Of a DNA stretch of 64,000 nucleotides, positions 50,059 to 63,109 are shown piece by piece. The stretch is from Hirundichthys speculiger (lineage: Eukaryota; Chordata; Actinopteri; Beloniformes; Exocoetidae). The notes below the pieces were generated by a model. It made no database searches, had not been told where the DNA came from, and saw only the letters and a list, made by a program, of their open reading frames with translations. The position numbers were made by a program, and so were the translations under genes. The DNA is taken from positions 310,001 to 374,000 of the forward strand of contig JAGFBZ010000849.1 in assembly GCA_018398805.1 (NCBI GenBank), written 5' to 3'. Position 1 is the stretch's first letter; every line of letters starts with the position of its first letter.

Positions 50059-51041
50059 ACGAAACAGATACTGGTGTTTGATCCCAAACACATACATTAA
50101 CAGTCATGTGACAAAGAATGCTGTCTTAAGTCAAAGGTTTTTTTATACATCAGGGTATATTCAAAATATATGAATCAATCATCTAGTTCTTATCAGGTCT
50201 TAAAATTGTATGACTACAACTTGAGATGATCATAACAGATAACATATTACACCATGCTGAGGGCTGGAATTTAATTGCAATACCTTAATTCTCCTTTTCA
50301 CCCTTTCTGTTTTAGATCTGCTGCTGTGCTTTAAATCATTGTCCTGTTGTATGACTTAATTTCTACCAAGCTTTAGGTGCTTGCAGATGGCCTCACATTT
50401 AAGTCTAGATTCCTCTAGTACAGAGAGGTGTTCGCCATTAATTCAGTGACTCCAAGGTGTCCAACAAACCCAAATCATTGTCCTTCCACTGCTCAAGTTG
50501 ATATGAGCAGTTTAGATTAGTGTATTGTCTAATGGCCACATATCTTCACTGTGGTTTCACCTGTCCAAAGGGCATTTAGTAGTTTTGCAAACCTAAGTCA
50601 TGTTGCTATGTTCTTTTTAGTGAGAAGAGGCTTTCCCTGAGCAGCCCTTCCAGACAAGCAAGTTTATTTTTGTTTCTCAGTAGATTGTCACAAACTTTAA
50701 CATTTAACATGCTAACTGGGGCTTGTAAGGGACTAAAATTAGCCTTTTTTTTTTTTTTTCATTTTCTTTGATGTATTGTGTAACGGGTTGAGACACACAC
50801 CTTTTCAGATGATCATGATTTTACCTCTAATTTATTTGTCATATTTGCTGTGAATTTCCTGAAAACAACAAAAATTATCTAATGGCAGAATATGATTCAT
50901 CAATAAACCTCATCGTCGGTATAATTTTCACAACAAACAAGCAGACAGATGCATTTTACAGTCAGGTGGTCTGAAAAGGCACAAACTGGCTCAGAGCTCA
51001 GTGATTGTTGTATTAACATGACATGATTAAGATAAATCTGT
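50059..51041. other. noncoding sequence
   Basis: AT-rich; nothing recognised apart from a T-run at 50745-50760. Confidence 0.5.
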
Positions 51042-51160
51042 GATGGACTGGTGATTATTGCAGGGTGTACCCCTGCCTTTCACCCAAAATGAGCTGGGAT
51101 GAGCTCCAGCAGATCCCCGTGACCCTGCGCAGGAATAAATGGAGATGGATGGATGGATGG
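51042..51160 (+). mobile_element. LINE 3'-tail fragment, copy 4
   Basis: GATGGACTGGTGATTATTGC, GGGTGTACCCCTGCCTTTCA, GCTCCAGCAGATCCCCGTGA and a terminal (TGGA)n. It is the longest of the four copies and shows the fullest extent of the tail. Confidence 0.8.
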
Positions 51161-53094
51161 ACTAAGCTAAATGTAATTTATGTTGTTTTCTATGCTCGCT
51201 AAAAACAAATTTTTCAATAAATGATAATTACTTCAGATACTTCAGATATGCGTTTGCATAGACATCAAAACATGAACATGTGATATTTAACATACCTGGA
51301 ATGCTTCATGCTTACTTACCTTTCTTTTTTCTAGAGGTTTCAGATGTGATGATAAGATTTGCAGGAGCTTTGTTATCCAGCCTTGAAACTACACTGTTTT
51401 TTTCTGAGATTTTATACAAAAAAATCCAAAGTGATAAATAATGCACAGAATGTTGTCTGCGTTTTATGAATAGTTTATCTTGAAAGTGCTGAAAGCATGT
51501 GCTACTGTTGCTTGTATCATTGTTAGCCAGCCATTGTAGTCAGTCAGTGGCTGTTACTGACTTGTCGACCAGAGACTTTGTTTTAGCCTTTGTTTGTAAC
51601 CTTTCTACTGATCTGTATGAGAGCATCAGATGTTGAGTTGACTAAAGTAAATGTGATAAATTATGTTTTTTCAATAAACATCGTCCAGGACACATTGAGT
51701 ATTCCAGTGCTATGTAGATGGGTTTTTTTTTCTATTCCAATACATTTTACTCTTTGTGACTCCTATATTACATAACTGGGGAAAGGCAGCCTCAGACTTG
51801 TATATGTCTATAACTTCAAATAACTTTACTTTGTATTGGGTGCATGATCGAAGTTTAATTGTTTTTTTTTTTTTCAGAACAACTAAAGTTGTCAGAATTC
51901 ATAATAAGTTATATATATGATATGACTCCTGTTTATAAATGTCATTCTAATATAAATGGAAAAAAAAAAACAATAAGGACATGGAATCTGATTGATGTTT
52001 AAAAAAACTGGTGGAAAATGTGAAGAGATCTTTAAAAAAGTCACTTTTTTATGTGTTTGGCTCAGAGGGTTTTTGTTGTTGTTTTTAATGAAACATTTAA
52101 AAAAAACTTTCTTGTTTGTTTGTTAGTATTTTTAAGTATTGTTATGTTAGACTGAATTTAGTTTTAGATTATTTTTATCTTATCTTTATGGTTATATGTT
52201 TTACACAAGGTCATTTAGACAATATGAGTTATTGTGAAAGGAAAAGCAAAAAATACAATAAAATGCTATATTTCTCAAAAGATTAAGAAGAAACTAAAAG
52301 CTTTCTTGCACTTTGAACATGGAATGAAACACAAATGACAGTTTGGGGCCTATTATATATTTATCCATAAGTATGTACACAAACAAATTTGTGACACACG
52401 TCCTCAGTGAGAGCTGCCTCACATGGTGGAGCTGTTTGTCCACACAGTCGAGATCATACTGTATCACTTACACTCTCATGTGCTCTGGTTTCAGTCATCT
52501 TTCTTCCATGACACACACACAGCCCCATGTTCAGAGCGCAGCACAACACAATCATTACTGTGGGTTAGCCAATCAGCTGTCTGTGTCAAAGCCCCCCACC
52601 CCCACCCCCCCACCATGATGGAACCTGGAGTGACTGATGATGTCATTTTCTGTAAAACCCAACCCCCTCATTTTCAGGGCACACATGCTCTTCCCACCTC
52701 TGTCTTTCACACACGCCCTCTTACGTGTCTACAGTATCCATGGCAACTCATGGCATCACCATGGCACTGGTGACTGAGCATGTCGCAAGCTGCTGTTGTA
52801 GTGGATTTACTGTAAAGTACCACACAAAGAGCACAAAGGATGAATACAGCCAAAGGGCTGAAAGATTTGAGCAGCCTTTGAACTTATAAGAGATCATTCC
52901 CTTTTCTCCTGACCGTGTTTTACTTTTATCCCATAACTCTGTTACAAAAGGTTAAAAATCTTCTTATTGGAGTTTAAAATTATTAAGTATCTTGACATAG
53001 TAGCACAATCCTTGAATGCAACATTGCTCCCAATTAATTTGGGAGGCAAGGTTAACCAGTTGTTCATTATGTCCTCTTTGAATTGAAAAACTCA
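51161..53094. other. noncoding sequence
   Basis: AT-rich with no gene recognised. A C-rich run is present at 52591-52613. Confidence 0.5.
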
Positions 53095-53497
53095 TTAAAG
53101 GTGGGGTGGGTGTTGTTTTTTTGCAACACTTTTTACAATATTGCCTGAAAACCTTTTCACATTTCCATTGCACCCATTGAAATAAAATGTTTGCAAAAAA
53201 AACTAAACATTTTGGTCCAGTCTAGAAGGTATAATCAGAGAAAAACTCTGACCAATCAAAAAAGTGATCATCACTATTTTGATTGGCTGTCTAATACGTC
53301 CATCAAATATCACCCCTCGCTCCCTCCCTCCCTATGGTTCATGCAGTCGTGAATCATGTGAAGGCGTGGTTTCGAGGGGTGAGCTGAAGAGGAGGAGGCG
53401 GAGCCTTTGGGAGGAGGGAGGGAGTGTATACTTTCAAAATCTCACTTGAGTTGGATTGCTGGAACCGTTTTTCAAACAACACCTACTCCACCTTTAA
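53095..53497 (-). mobile_element. TTAA-target MITE, copy 2 (uninterrupted)
   Basis: The element is 53099-53493 (395 bp) between TTAA sites at 53095-53098 and 53494-53497. It begins AGGTGGGGTGGGTGTTG and ends CAACACCTACTCCACCT. It is inverted relative to the copy at 33088-33570 and lacks the LINE-tail insertion. Interior blocks such as GATTCACGACT/AGTCGTGAATC and CCACGCCTTCACATGATTC are shared. Confidence 0.92.
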
Positions 53498-56400
53498 GCC
53501 CTGGGTGTTATCATGACAGCCTTGGGTTATTAATAAAAGGGGATAGTTTTAACTGTAGTGTTATATTTAATAATGTAAAGGTTAACACACTGCTCAACCT
53601 TGACAGTGCACAGACTTTTTTCCTTCTTCTCTGATGCTCTGCTCTCTAGTGGCTAAAGATGGAAGAGATGTATGAGCACTGCTGTTAGTGTTTGAATTAC
53701 TTTGGTCATTGCACAGCTATGCATGCAGAACGCTAATTAGTCTTTTTTTTTTTCTTTTGAACAGTTATGGTGAGAGAGTTAAGGAGTGGATACTAAACTT
53801 AAAGCCGGTCACAGGAGTTTCTGGAGCACACATTTTGTTTGTAACAAAGCATTTAGTAAAACATTTAATATAGGGCACAACAACGGCTCTCATTAACTTC
53901 AAGAAGGTATTTAGCTTGTACAGTGGCACAGGCAGAATATAGTGAGCATACTGCACATTATGGTGGAACCTCTCTGCTTTTTGCTGTTCTCACTGATTTT
54001 GTTGCTCTCCCACAGTGTGGATGGTTGTGTGTGACTACAGTACAGTGATTGTGCCCCAGGGAGGCCACAGGAGACTGGCATTCTGGAGCACTACAGTAAT
54101 TAATGTACCCTTGGCACTTTGCTGCACAAGCAACATGTACAGCATGTGTAGGCATTTTCTGATCTCCCGTGTCCTTGCATTTTGGAGGGTTGTCTCATTT
54201 ACTCTGTTTTCAGGTTGTGAACTAAGAGGTCACTTGCATTTTATGTGAGTTGCTGATACGGAAAAGGAATAAAAAAAAAACAGGAGTATTAGTTTGTCTT
54301 CTAGTTTTACTTTGTAGTATGGAATTATTCCTGATATTGTCAAGGCTTGTCAAAAAAATAGCTTTAGTCCACTTTTGTCTTGTGAAGAACATAAGAGGAG
54401 TAGATATACTACCATAATTTGTTCTGAAATTTCTAAAGTAGGATAGAATTAGGATTAGTCAAAGGCATATTGTCTTCTGTTGTATTTTTTTTTGTCAATT
54501 TCAGTTGTGTCATTGTATATTTTTTGGGCTTTTTGTGTCATAGCTTTGCTGTTACCTAGAAAACACCAAAAAATACAAGGGATATTATCAGGCCAATACG
54601 CATTTGTAGTTTTTTTAGGATTGCATTACATGCTTGATTCCCATCACTGTTGCAGAAAACAGCCTGACTCCCATCACCTCTCTCTGTCTTCTTATCTGTC
54701 AGTGATAAACCCAGTCATCCTTTTGAAGGACCACACTACCTGCTTGAGTGATGACCTGGATTTATCGGTGGTGAGGCAGCTGATACAAAACTTGAGATTA
54801 GAAAGCTGTCTTTCAGTGTTTGCTCATGACTGAATTTAAGGTTTGAATAGAAGCAGGGAGGAATGCTGAAGTGTAAATAAGATTTAGGATGCACATTTCA
54901 CTTTATGGGGTAGTTTATGAAAGTAGAATCTCTTACCGTTGTCCTGTGACACTTTCTTTTTTACATACAAATCACCTCATTTGTCATACATGGGATTTTT
55001 TGCAAATGTTTTAACCCACTGAAAATGCACGACAGATCAATTTTAAGTGAAAGATAAGCCTAATTGCATCATCATGAATAAGTAAGAGTTATTTGTCCAG
55101 CTTTCCAACATCATCAAGTGCGTTAGTAAGCCTTTAGGTGTTAGTCTTAGTAAACTTTAATGATCCTTCACATAGATTCTAGACATGTCTGAACTTCTGC
55201 TCAAAGGATGGATAACCAATTCAAAACACACATAGGTTTGAAAAGAGTTGAAATCAGATTATTGTGAAGACCTAAGCACATGAATTCACATCCTTTTGTT
55301 TCTAATATATCAGCTCTGTCATCTTGGAAGAGACCTCTCTCTCTGGAGAGACATGTCTAATTGCAGGATAATGGTGATCACTCAGGGCAACTTTGCATTA
55401 ATTTGCAGCGAGGTTTCCATCTAACAGAACATACAAACAGGTAAGGAAGCCACTGAATCTCCTCTCCAACAGTTTTAGATTGTGAAACTGTTTTGAAATG
55501 TAAGATACTGGTTCATGTTCTTTTCAAACATTTCATAGGGAGTCCTGATTGTGGCGTAAAAGGAGTATTTACCTGATTTTACGTACAAATAAACTGTGTT
55601 TGGAGATGTGGATACTAAAAGTTATACATTTAACTCTCACTTAGGATGGTGGCATTTGTCTCCTGTTTTCCAGTCTTTTTTTCACTTTATTTAATTTTGC
55701 ACTCAACCTTTGACCTTGGTTCTTTTTACATTATCACATGCTGGCTGATTTGTTACATTTCAGCATCTGAACCAGCTGGATAAAGTCAGACAGTAAATAC
55801 CTACTCAGAATTCAGAAAACGTCATAGGTTGTTTTAAAAAGACACTCTCACAACATCAGCATCTACCTTTCTCTGTGCCTCAAGGAGACCATTCCTGCAC
55901 CTTCTACAAACTGGAAAATTTGTATCCATTTTTATGATAAAAATGTTTACTTTTCAGGTCCTTTTCATGATTTAGCACAAGATTAAAGCTGTATGGTACG
56001 GTCCACTCTACAGTATTGTTTGCTCGACTTTAAGTGACTCTCAGACAGACCTTTGATGCGTGTCGGCAGGGTCTTTATTATATGTAATTCCATGTTTTTC
56101 TTTTTGTTTGTTTCCCTTCTCATCTTCTCACAGTCAAGTGAGGGTAAAAGTAAAATAATAATTAAAAAAAATCTATTATAATCTTCAAAACATAGTAACA
56201 ACTGAAACCTGAAAGAACTCTGACTGAAGTTATTTCTGTGAAAAATCTGCATCTTCATCTGTCATATTGACTTGACATCTTTTGCTGTATTTACACTCTG
56301 AAGTATTTTTTGCCTGCACACAAAAAGGCATTATAAATATGGAAGGACTTATATATTCTTAATGCTTACTTGATCAGAAACATTTTCTTAAAATCACCAT

Positions 56401-57899
56401 AAATCAAAGGAAATGTGAAAAATAAGAAAATGGGACCTTGTGAGTTGGACATTTTATATATGGTTTATTCTGGACAATAAGGTATAAACTTAATTCGAAG
56501 GAATATTTCCAAAGAATGTTTTGGAGGCCACGTTTTCTTAGAACGAATAAGGTTAAAGTCTGCTCTGGTGACAGTCACCACCTCAGGAAAGCCATCTGTG
56601 GAGCACATCAATATTGGAGGCACCATCTGCTGTAAATTGATTTGTTGGTATTGTCAGACCCCACAGAGCCATTAAAATAAAGCAATGTTTTATTAATGTT
56701 TTTATAAGTACTTTATCTTGCAAGGCTGACTATTCAACATTTCAAATAATTTCCACTCAATCTCAGAGTGATATTTTTTTATTTGTCTTGACTTTATTGA
56801 CTTGTTGTCTGATCCTGCTGTTATTAGGCATTTGTAAAGTTATGGTGGTGTAAAAAAAATTCTACAGCATATTTGAATGACTGTTTTGTCTGCAGATCAA
56901 GAAAAAATGAAATGCAAACTGTACAGGTCAGTTTTAGTTTGTGAATATCACACTTAAACAGAAAGAGGCTGTGGATGTGAAATCACTGGAGTCAACACTT
57001 GAAACTCTGCAACTGTGCAAATGTCAGACAATTATGTTTTTTTTTTTTTTTTTTTTTTGCAAAACATTTGGAGATGTCAGCTGTTGTTTTCTTGTTAAAC
57101 AGCAAAAAGACAGTCAAATCACTAATTTTGTGTAAAAGAATAATGTTTTGATTCAGTTTTTTTAAACAAATTACTTACTAATGAATTCATGCTGACCTCG
57201 GAATAAATTAGAAATAATACACTTTGATGTTTTAATTTAGTTTTTCATTTTAAGGTGCATGTGAGCGGATTTTGGTCAGTCCCATTGCTCCATCTAGTGT
57301 TCAAAAAATGCACTGTTCATAATCATATCATATGGTTTGTGTTGTATATCACATCATTAAATCTGCTTTCACTTTTGGGCCCGTTTGTAGCCTAGGCTCA
57401 GGAAATTTACAACATAATCCAGGGCTGTCCAAGTAAAGCCGGACACCACACTGATTCCACAGTCACATGACTAATTTATGCACATTGGTTGCCGGTCAGG
57501 GTCACACAGAAATCAGCAAAACAAACAAGATCCATGCTCACAGTTTAAGCAAATTGTCTTTCCAATTCCAAAGAATAAAGATTTGTCTTTGCAAAAACAC
57601 TTTGTCTAATGCGAACTATAACACTGTCTCATCGACATTTTCAGCCCATAGTGGAAAGGGCTGTATAACTGGTTTAGACAAAGCATTATCGGATCATTTT
57701 ACATCACTTTTGTAATATGAGAGCAAAGTCTTCAGTGCTCGAAGAAGGAAGTACAAAACAGGCTACATTTTCGTTTAGTTTTAGCCAATCTTCCCCCACC
57801 ACTATCCCTCTCGACGATCTCAGCAATACATTAAACACACGCAACTGCCTGCCGGATCAACAAAACCTCTAAATGAATGTTTAATGAGCATTTTAGAAG
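53498..57899. other. noncoding part of the large fgf13 intron
   Basis: AT-rich with no recognised mobile element or exon. A long T-run lies at 57037-57058. Confidence 0.5.
57037..57058. repeat. poly-T tract
   Basis: 22 consecutive T. Confidence 0.95.
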
Positions 57900-58096
57900 T
57901 CATAATGGCATGTAGCTAATGTCTTATAATGATCTTCCTGTTGATAGCCACGCCTCAATGCTTTCTCCTCCACTACGCCTCTGACAGTTGTCTGACAATG
58001 GACTGAACTTTGCTGAATCTCTCTCTTCGTCTTCACTTCAGTACCTAAGGACTACAAATATTCAAGTCATAGCTTTGGCTGCGTGGTAAAGAAAAG
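57900..58096 (+). promoter_or_regulatory. fgf13: putative promoter and 5' UTR of the fgf13 1U transcript
   Basis: The sequence just upstream of exon 1U is unique-looking and free of repeats. It holds a TTATAAT motif at about 57923 and two CACGCC/TACGCCTC-type boxes at about 57948-57977. A pyrimidine-rich stretch (about 58018-58040) follows, then the leader to the ATG. A transcription start somewhere between about 57950 and 58050 would fit, but no start site can be read from sequence alone. Confidence 0.35.
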
Positions 58097-58127
58097 ATGA
58101 CTTTTCCCCTGAGAAAATCTGTTTCAG
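58097..58127 (+). CDS. fgf13: fgf13 alternative first coding exon 1U (ten codons)
   Basis: This very short first coding exon encodes M-T-F-P-L-R-K-S-V-S plus one base, followed by a GTAGGC donor at 58128. Mammalian FGF13 1U, as I remember it, is nine codons with the pattern M..LRKS.S before the shared core, so the LRKS core and the final serine match. The exon ends in phase 1, and its last G joined to the AG at 63110 gives the Glu codon that starts exon 2. It is a B-type FHF N-terminus: it lacks the basic, channel-blocking segment of 1S, so the isoform should bind sodium channels without the long-term inactivation particle. It lies 2.1 kb upstream of exon 1S. The start context is AAAAGATGA, only moderate. 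The main uncertainty is the small size; the position, phase and motif support it together. Confidence 0.8.
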
Positions 58128-59149
58128 GTAGGCTGCTGTTCTTGCTTTTGGATTTACTCGGAGCGTGTTATTTTTCTTTCAGATTTTGTTTCAGTTTGAC
58201 AATGCCTGCCAAGTTATTTTTGTGAAAAGGGGTTTAATGGCTTGTATTAAAGCCAGTTGTCCTACTTGATATTGTTTATTGTACTGACAATAGATCTTAG
58301 TTATCTGATGCGTTTAATGCTCACGTTGCTGTCCATGGTGCTGAAGTGGACAATGCTCTATTTTTAGTTATCTTCAGTTATTTTCTGCGGAATTTTGATT
58401 CCGTTTAGCCAGAACTTTTCTATACGACTCAATTTTAAAACACGTGTAAGATGTTTAAACTCTGCTTTTGATCATTACCATTGGATGCGTTACCTCTGCT
58501 GTAACCCCTGTCCTTGAGGTTTTACACTTAAATGCAAATTTCACTTCATCTTCGACAGAATTATAATTTAATAGCGCAGTACTCAAAATTTAATATGAAT
58601 AAGATGTTATTTTTAAAAAATTAAAACACATTTAAAAAGGAAAAAAAAAAGAAAAAAGTGAACACTTTTGGTTTACGACTGTAGATGGCACCATTGGTTT
58701 ATCTGTAAAATCCGCTGAATCCAACACGGAGTAAATGTAGTGAGGCTGGCAGTCAAATGACGGACCAGGACATAACCAGAAGTCTGTAGCTTCAGGTATA
58801 GGCTACTGTTGACTACTCTTTTCAAAGGGTAAATGACCACTCAGCACTAGTGTTCTGTTAAAGATGTGAAGATACAGACATGTCAGAGGTAAAAAAAAAA
58901 AAAAAAAAAAAAAACAGGTTTTCGTTTTATTTTTATTTATTTATTTGGCCACGGATATAATTTGTATGGAAATTTATGAAATCAAAAATCCACCAGCATG
59001 TTTAGATCTTACCTGGTTAACTATTCCACAATACCCTTAACTTGTATCGCTGTTGTCCTGACAATTACTACTATTATTACTCAAACATGTGCAAGCTGAT
59101 ATTGGCATTAATAAACGAATCCATTTCAAATAACTCGGCTAAACTGTAT
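58128..59149 (+). other. fgf13: sequence between fgf13 exon 1U and the 1S promoter
   Basis: Intron for the 1U transcript and upstream region for 1S. A poly-A run of 24 is at 58891-58914. No coding exon recognised. Confidence 0.55.
58891..58914. repeat. poly-A tract
   Basis: 24 consecutive A; not preceded by a recognisable retrotransposon. Confidence 0.95.
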
Positions 59150-60194
59150 TTTTGATTGTTTCATGACTTTCTTTCCTGTAATATCCCCCATTCTCGCACT
59201 TTCTCTGCTTTGTCCTCTTTTCTATGTCCACCCTCCCCTAAGAACTCTGCCCCCCCCCCCCACCTTGCTATTTCCCATGAATTACCTCGTATGGCAGCTT
59301 GTGCGGAGTTCTTCACACATGTTCACGTCGTGCTCACTGACTGGGTCTGTGTCTCACCAGTTAGACTCCCCGTCCTCTCCCTCCTCCCCGCTGCTCATTC
59401 TCCAGGTTGGAGGTGGGATGCTCTGAGCAGCAGGACTGACGGAGTTTGTGTTTTGCGCCGTGCTCAGACACTGATTCAGCATGTGGTGCTTTCTGCACAT
59501 ACTTGGCGTTGCTTCGCTTCAGCAAAAGATAGAAAAACAAACAGGATCTTGGAGTGATTCGTTCAGATCCTCTGCGTTGCGTATGTAAAAAGGTATCTTT
59601 TGTCTCTTTCTCGATGCGGTGGTTAGAGGAAGGGATTGAGGCAACGAGATAGGGAGCGTCTGCAAACAGGTGTTTCCGTCCAGAGGCTGTGCACTGAGGT
59701 TCATTCACGACTCCGTCCGGTTTCCATGTGCGCGGCTGTGTAGTTTGCGGGATGATGCGAAACCTCTAACAGAGAGTGGGTTTGTTCATTGTGACACCAA
59801 GAAAATGATACAGTTGGAGGGACGTGCAACGTGTTTTGGTGAAAGTCTTTTTCCAGCTTCGGATGGAACGTGTATTTCTTCATTTTTTACTGACTTTAAC
59901 ATTTTTCTTGGAAATACAAAGGACAATTCTCGAATAATGCTTGAATTCTCAAAAATGATCCATTTGCATTATCTAACCTAACTGGCTTTACTGAACCACT
60001 GGGACTTTTCCATTCTACTGTTTGGTGCACTTTAAAAAATTAATTCCTGAACACATTGCTGCAGTTGCCTTAGATTTTTTTTTTTTTTTTAAACCTGGAA
60101 GTTTCCCTTCAGAATCCAATTTCCTGGATTCGAAAGAGTGAAAGGATTTAGGCTTCTCTGGAAGTTTTTCCTCCAGAGCGCTGCCAAACTGGCC
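59150..60194 (+). promoter_or_regulatory. fgf13: CpG-richer promoter and long 5' UTR region of fgf13 1S
   Basis: About 59280-59860 has many more CpG dinucleotides than the surrounding AT-rich introns, for example around 59325-59345, 59440-59520, 59560-59600 and 59690-59760. No repeat family was recognised here. No TATA box stands out, as expected of a CpG-type promoter. The segment from about 59860 to the ATG at 60195 is AT-rich and contains a T-run at 60077-60090; it is most simply 5' UTR. Several short open frames cross the region, but none resembles a known protein and they differ between frames, so I treat them as chance. Confidence 0.5.
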
Positions 60195-60384
60195 ATGGCG
60201 GCTGCTATCGCCAGCTCCCTCATAAGGCAGAAAAGGCAGGCGAGGGAGCGGGAGAAGTCCAATGCCTGCCGCTGCGTGAGCAGCCCCAGTAAAGCCAAAG
60301 CGGGCTGTGAAAAACCCAGCAGACTGAATGTTTTCTCACGAGTCAAACTCTTTGGGTCCAAGAAGAGGCGACGGAGGCGACCAG
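60195..60384 (+). CDS. fgf13: fgf13 alternative first coding exon 1S (A-type)
   Basis: This exon encodes the 63-residue A-type N-terminus of FGF13, beginning [20 protein letters not shown] and ending in the basic run KKRRRRRP. In A-type FHFs the first ~20 residues act as a tethered particle that blocks the open sodium-channel pore and gives long-term inactivation. The basic run at residues 56-62 is a nuclear or nucleolar localisation signal. Residues 46-56 ([11 protein letters not shown]) are as in the mammalian protein; the variable part is residues 26-43. The ATG sits in a strong context (GCCATGG). Reading frame upstream has no other ATG near enough to compete. The exon ends CCAG before GTCTGT (60385), phase 1, so it joins exon 2 as P-E-P-Q-L. 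The 5' leader is long and fairly CpG-rich. Confidence 0.97.
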
Positions 60385-63109
60385 GTCTGTTGTGCAATTA
60401 CTTCATGCTATTTATCCACTTGGTCACTAACTCCTTACCTGCTATAGAGTTCCACATTGTTTAAACAAAACATTGTTTAGGATTGTTATTGCTCAAATTC
60501 TTAAGTCTCAACAGATTTGCCAAAGTTGTTGAGAGAATGTGGGGAATTTCTGATGCTAGATCTTTATTCATTACACATAGGAAATAGTTTAATTAATGAA
60601 GACTTCACTTTCACTTACAGGTCTCAGATCACTAAATATGCAGAAAATAAATTCAATTTCAAATAAGTATTTATGCCCCGGATAAAGTAATAATTACACA
60701 GTCTATCTGTAATAAAACAGAGACTGTGGTTGGCACTCCTATGTCAGAAAGCAGGTCTTAACTTTTGCTTGGAAATTGCAACAGACCTTATGATTAGTTC
60801 CAACATTATATTTTCAGCATACTTCTGTCAAGCTCTTGACAAACATTGAAATGTATCCAGCTTAAAAGCAAAATAAAACAACAACAACCAAAACAAAACA
60901 ATGAGTCAGTTTGTCACCAGACTGCCAAGAATGAAAATGTGAAAATGCTCAAAGTTTTCCCTGTTGTTACTCTCCTCACATATATATCCCCAGTTCTGAC
61001 ATGGCTGTCGATGGAGTGACATTAAGGTGTCCATAACCCAAAGCTGACACTCCCTGAATGGTCATGGTCCAAATATTACATGTTTAACTTCAGATTTATT
61101 CAGTCTCATCAATCTAATTCATTTCAGAGTTGATGAGGGAGCATTATGTCATTATAACAACATAAATATCCTACAGTTTTTGCACCCTGCTTACTGTCAA
61201 CTTCCATTTCTATCCTGTGGAGGAAACAATGAGAGGTAACAAGAAGGCGTTGTCTACCTTGAACCTCCACATGCTGCCTCACCAAGCAAAAACAACTCAA
61301 TGCATACTTTTTGTGTAAAACATTTGTTGTATTTTCACGTGGTGATATGAGTACATGAAATAGATACTGCTGTGTCTCTGTGAACGTGAAGGGTGTTCAG
61401 CTGTAAACGTCAGGATATATCTAAATTTTTATCCCAAGGTGTAATTAGTTAATAAAATATTTACACAGTTTTATGCTCGTATCATTACATCATCCCTGGT
61501 GTGGCCTTTGAGCAAACCTTTTGTGCAGTGAAAGTCAGTCTGCTAAAGGTAGCAATGGTCATTACTGACAGGTAAATGAGATTTCATAGATGAAAGGTGT
61601 GGTCAACCACAGCAAAGAAAAAAACAAAAAAAACAATTCACTATAGGTACTATAGGGGCAGCAACCAGGAAATCAACATCACTGAGTTCTTATTGTATAT
61701 TATTTTGATATTACAAAGTCAATCTGAACACAAATAAAAGGAAGACGCATAGGGGCTATTCTCCTGCCTGATGAGGAGAAAGTGCAAGATACTGTTGGCT
61801 GGCGTGCAGTAGCAGCCATATTACATCATAATACCATTCCAGGTTGAAATATGACATCTCTGATGACTTACCTTGTTATTACGTCTGTTATTAAAAAAAA
61901 TGCCACTTTTGGGTTCTAGATCTCATAAATACTGCATATATTATGATATGTAAAGTGCACCTTAAATTATTAGACTGTTTAAAATATTTATTTTGAGGTT
62001 GATCTGCAACCCGTTTTCACTAAAAGAAATCAAAAACAAAAAAGAAAACTGCAAGCAATCACTGTCTTGATTTTTACTCTGGTCTACTCTGGATACTCTG
62101 TCATATATGTGTTTAACCATGCCTGTGCCTTTGACTTACATGTTTTGTTGTAATTGTGTATATGTGTGTTTCAACTTAAAACTATGTTGTTTAAAGATAC
62201 TAATAATGTATAAAATAGGCACAAATAACCTCTCCCTCCTTCATTTTAAATGATTGTTTTATTTTTTGTTGTGGTGTAACTTTCTGCCATTTATGAGTAA
62301 AGCTACGGTTTTAATGACTGTATTCCATTTGCATCTCAAAACTAAGTTGAAATGCTCAGCGCTACACGTTTTCACGATTGCATATATTGTCAGCTGATTT
62401 CATTTGTTCTTTATATTTTACTTTGAATACACCTCTACACTGTTGTGTGAAATTCAACAAGACTAGCATTATTTTAGATACTTTTGAAAATGTAATTTTT
62501 AGCTTCACCTTAATGGGATACTTCAAATGCAGCAGGAAGTTATTAGAAACATGGGAAAAATTGGAAATGACATCAGCTCCCTGTTGTCCACCTTTGTTTT
62601 TTTTTAATCGGGAACTGAGCCACGGGGCTTGGCTTTTTGATCAATTCTGTTTCATAGTTGAGGAAAGAAGTAAGCTGTTTGCCAGTGCTCATGGAGTGAG
62701 TAAAAAGCAGCATTCAAAAAACTTTCAGCTGCCATGGCTGTGTGGTCAAACTATTGCAAGTCTGTTTCAAACAAAAACATAATCTAATGAACATTTCTGT
62801 AATTCTGTTGATTCACATATAATAGGTTACTTCTAATGTGCTGTTTCGTGTCGTGATGTGTCACTGACATGTGTCTCAGTCCATCACAATCATAAGTGCT
62901 CCTTTTTGACACCACTTTGTTTTGACTAAATCCTTATTTTATTCTTGTATATATTTATATTCTCTGTGGCTTCGTGTCGACATTTATGCCAAGCAGTACA
63001 ACACAAGCTTCATATTCTCCCATTAGAGGGCTGTGAATTACATTTCTTTGCTTCTTGTTTCATTCTCATATCATTTTGTCTGAGTTTTTTTCTTTCTCTG
63101 TTTCTGCAG
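60385..63109 (+). other. fgf13: fgf13 intron between exon 1S and exon 2
   Basis: This is a 2.7-kb intron bounded by a GTCTGT donor and a TTTCTGCAG acceptor. It is AT-rich with short A- and T-runs (for example near 61618-61636 and 62599-62608). I recognised no mobile element and no further coding exon. The low repeat content contrasts with the 31-kb intron upstream. Confidence 0.75.

Noticed and set aside
59156..59708. Several 87-133-codon frames upstream of exon 1S on both strands
   Set aside because: They disagree between frames and strands and lie in the CpG-richer promoter/5' UTR, where open frames are common by composition.
60138..60194. Extended N-terminus for exon 1S starting upstream at 60138
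   Set aside because: The codon there is GTG, not ATG, and the next in-frame ATG at 60195 has a strong context and matches the conserved FHF start.
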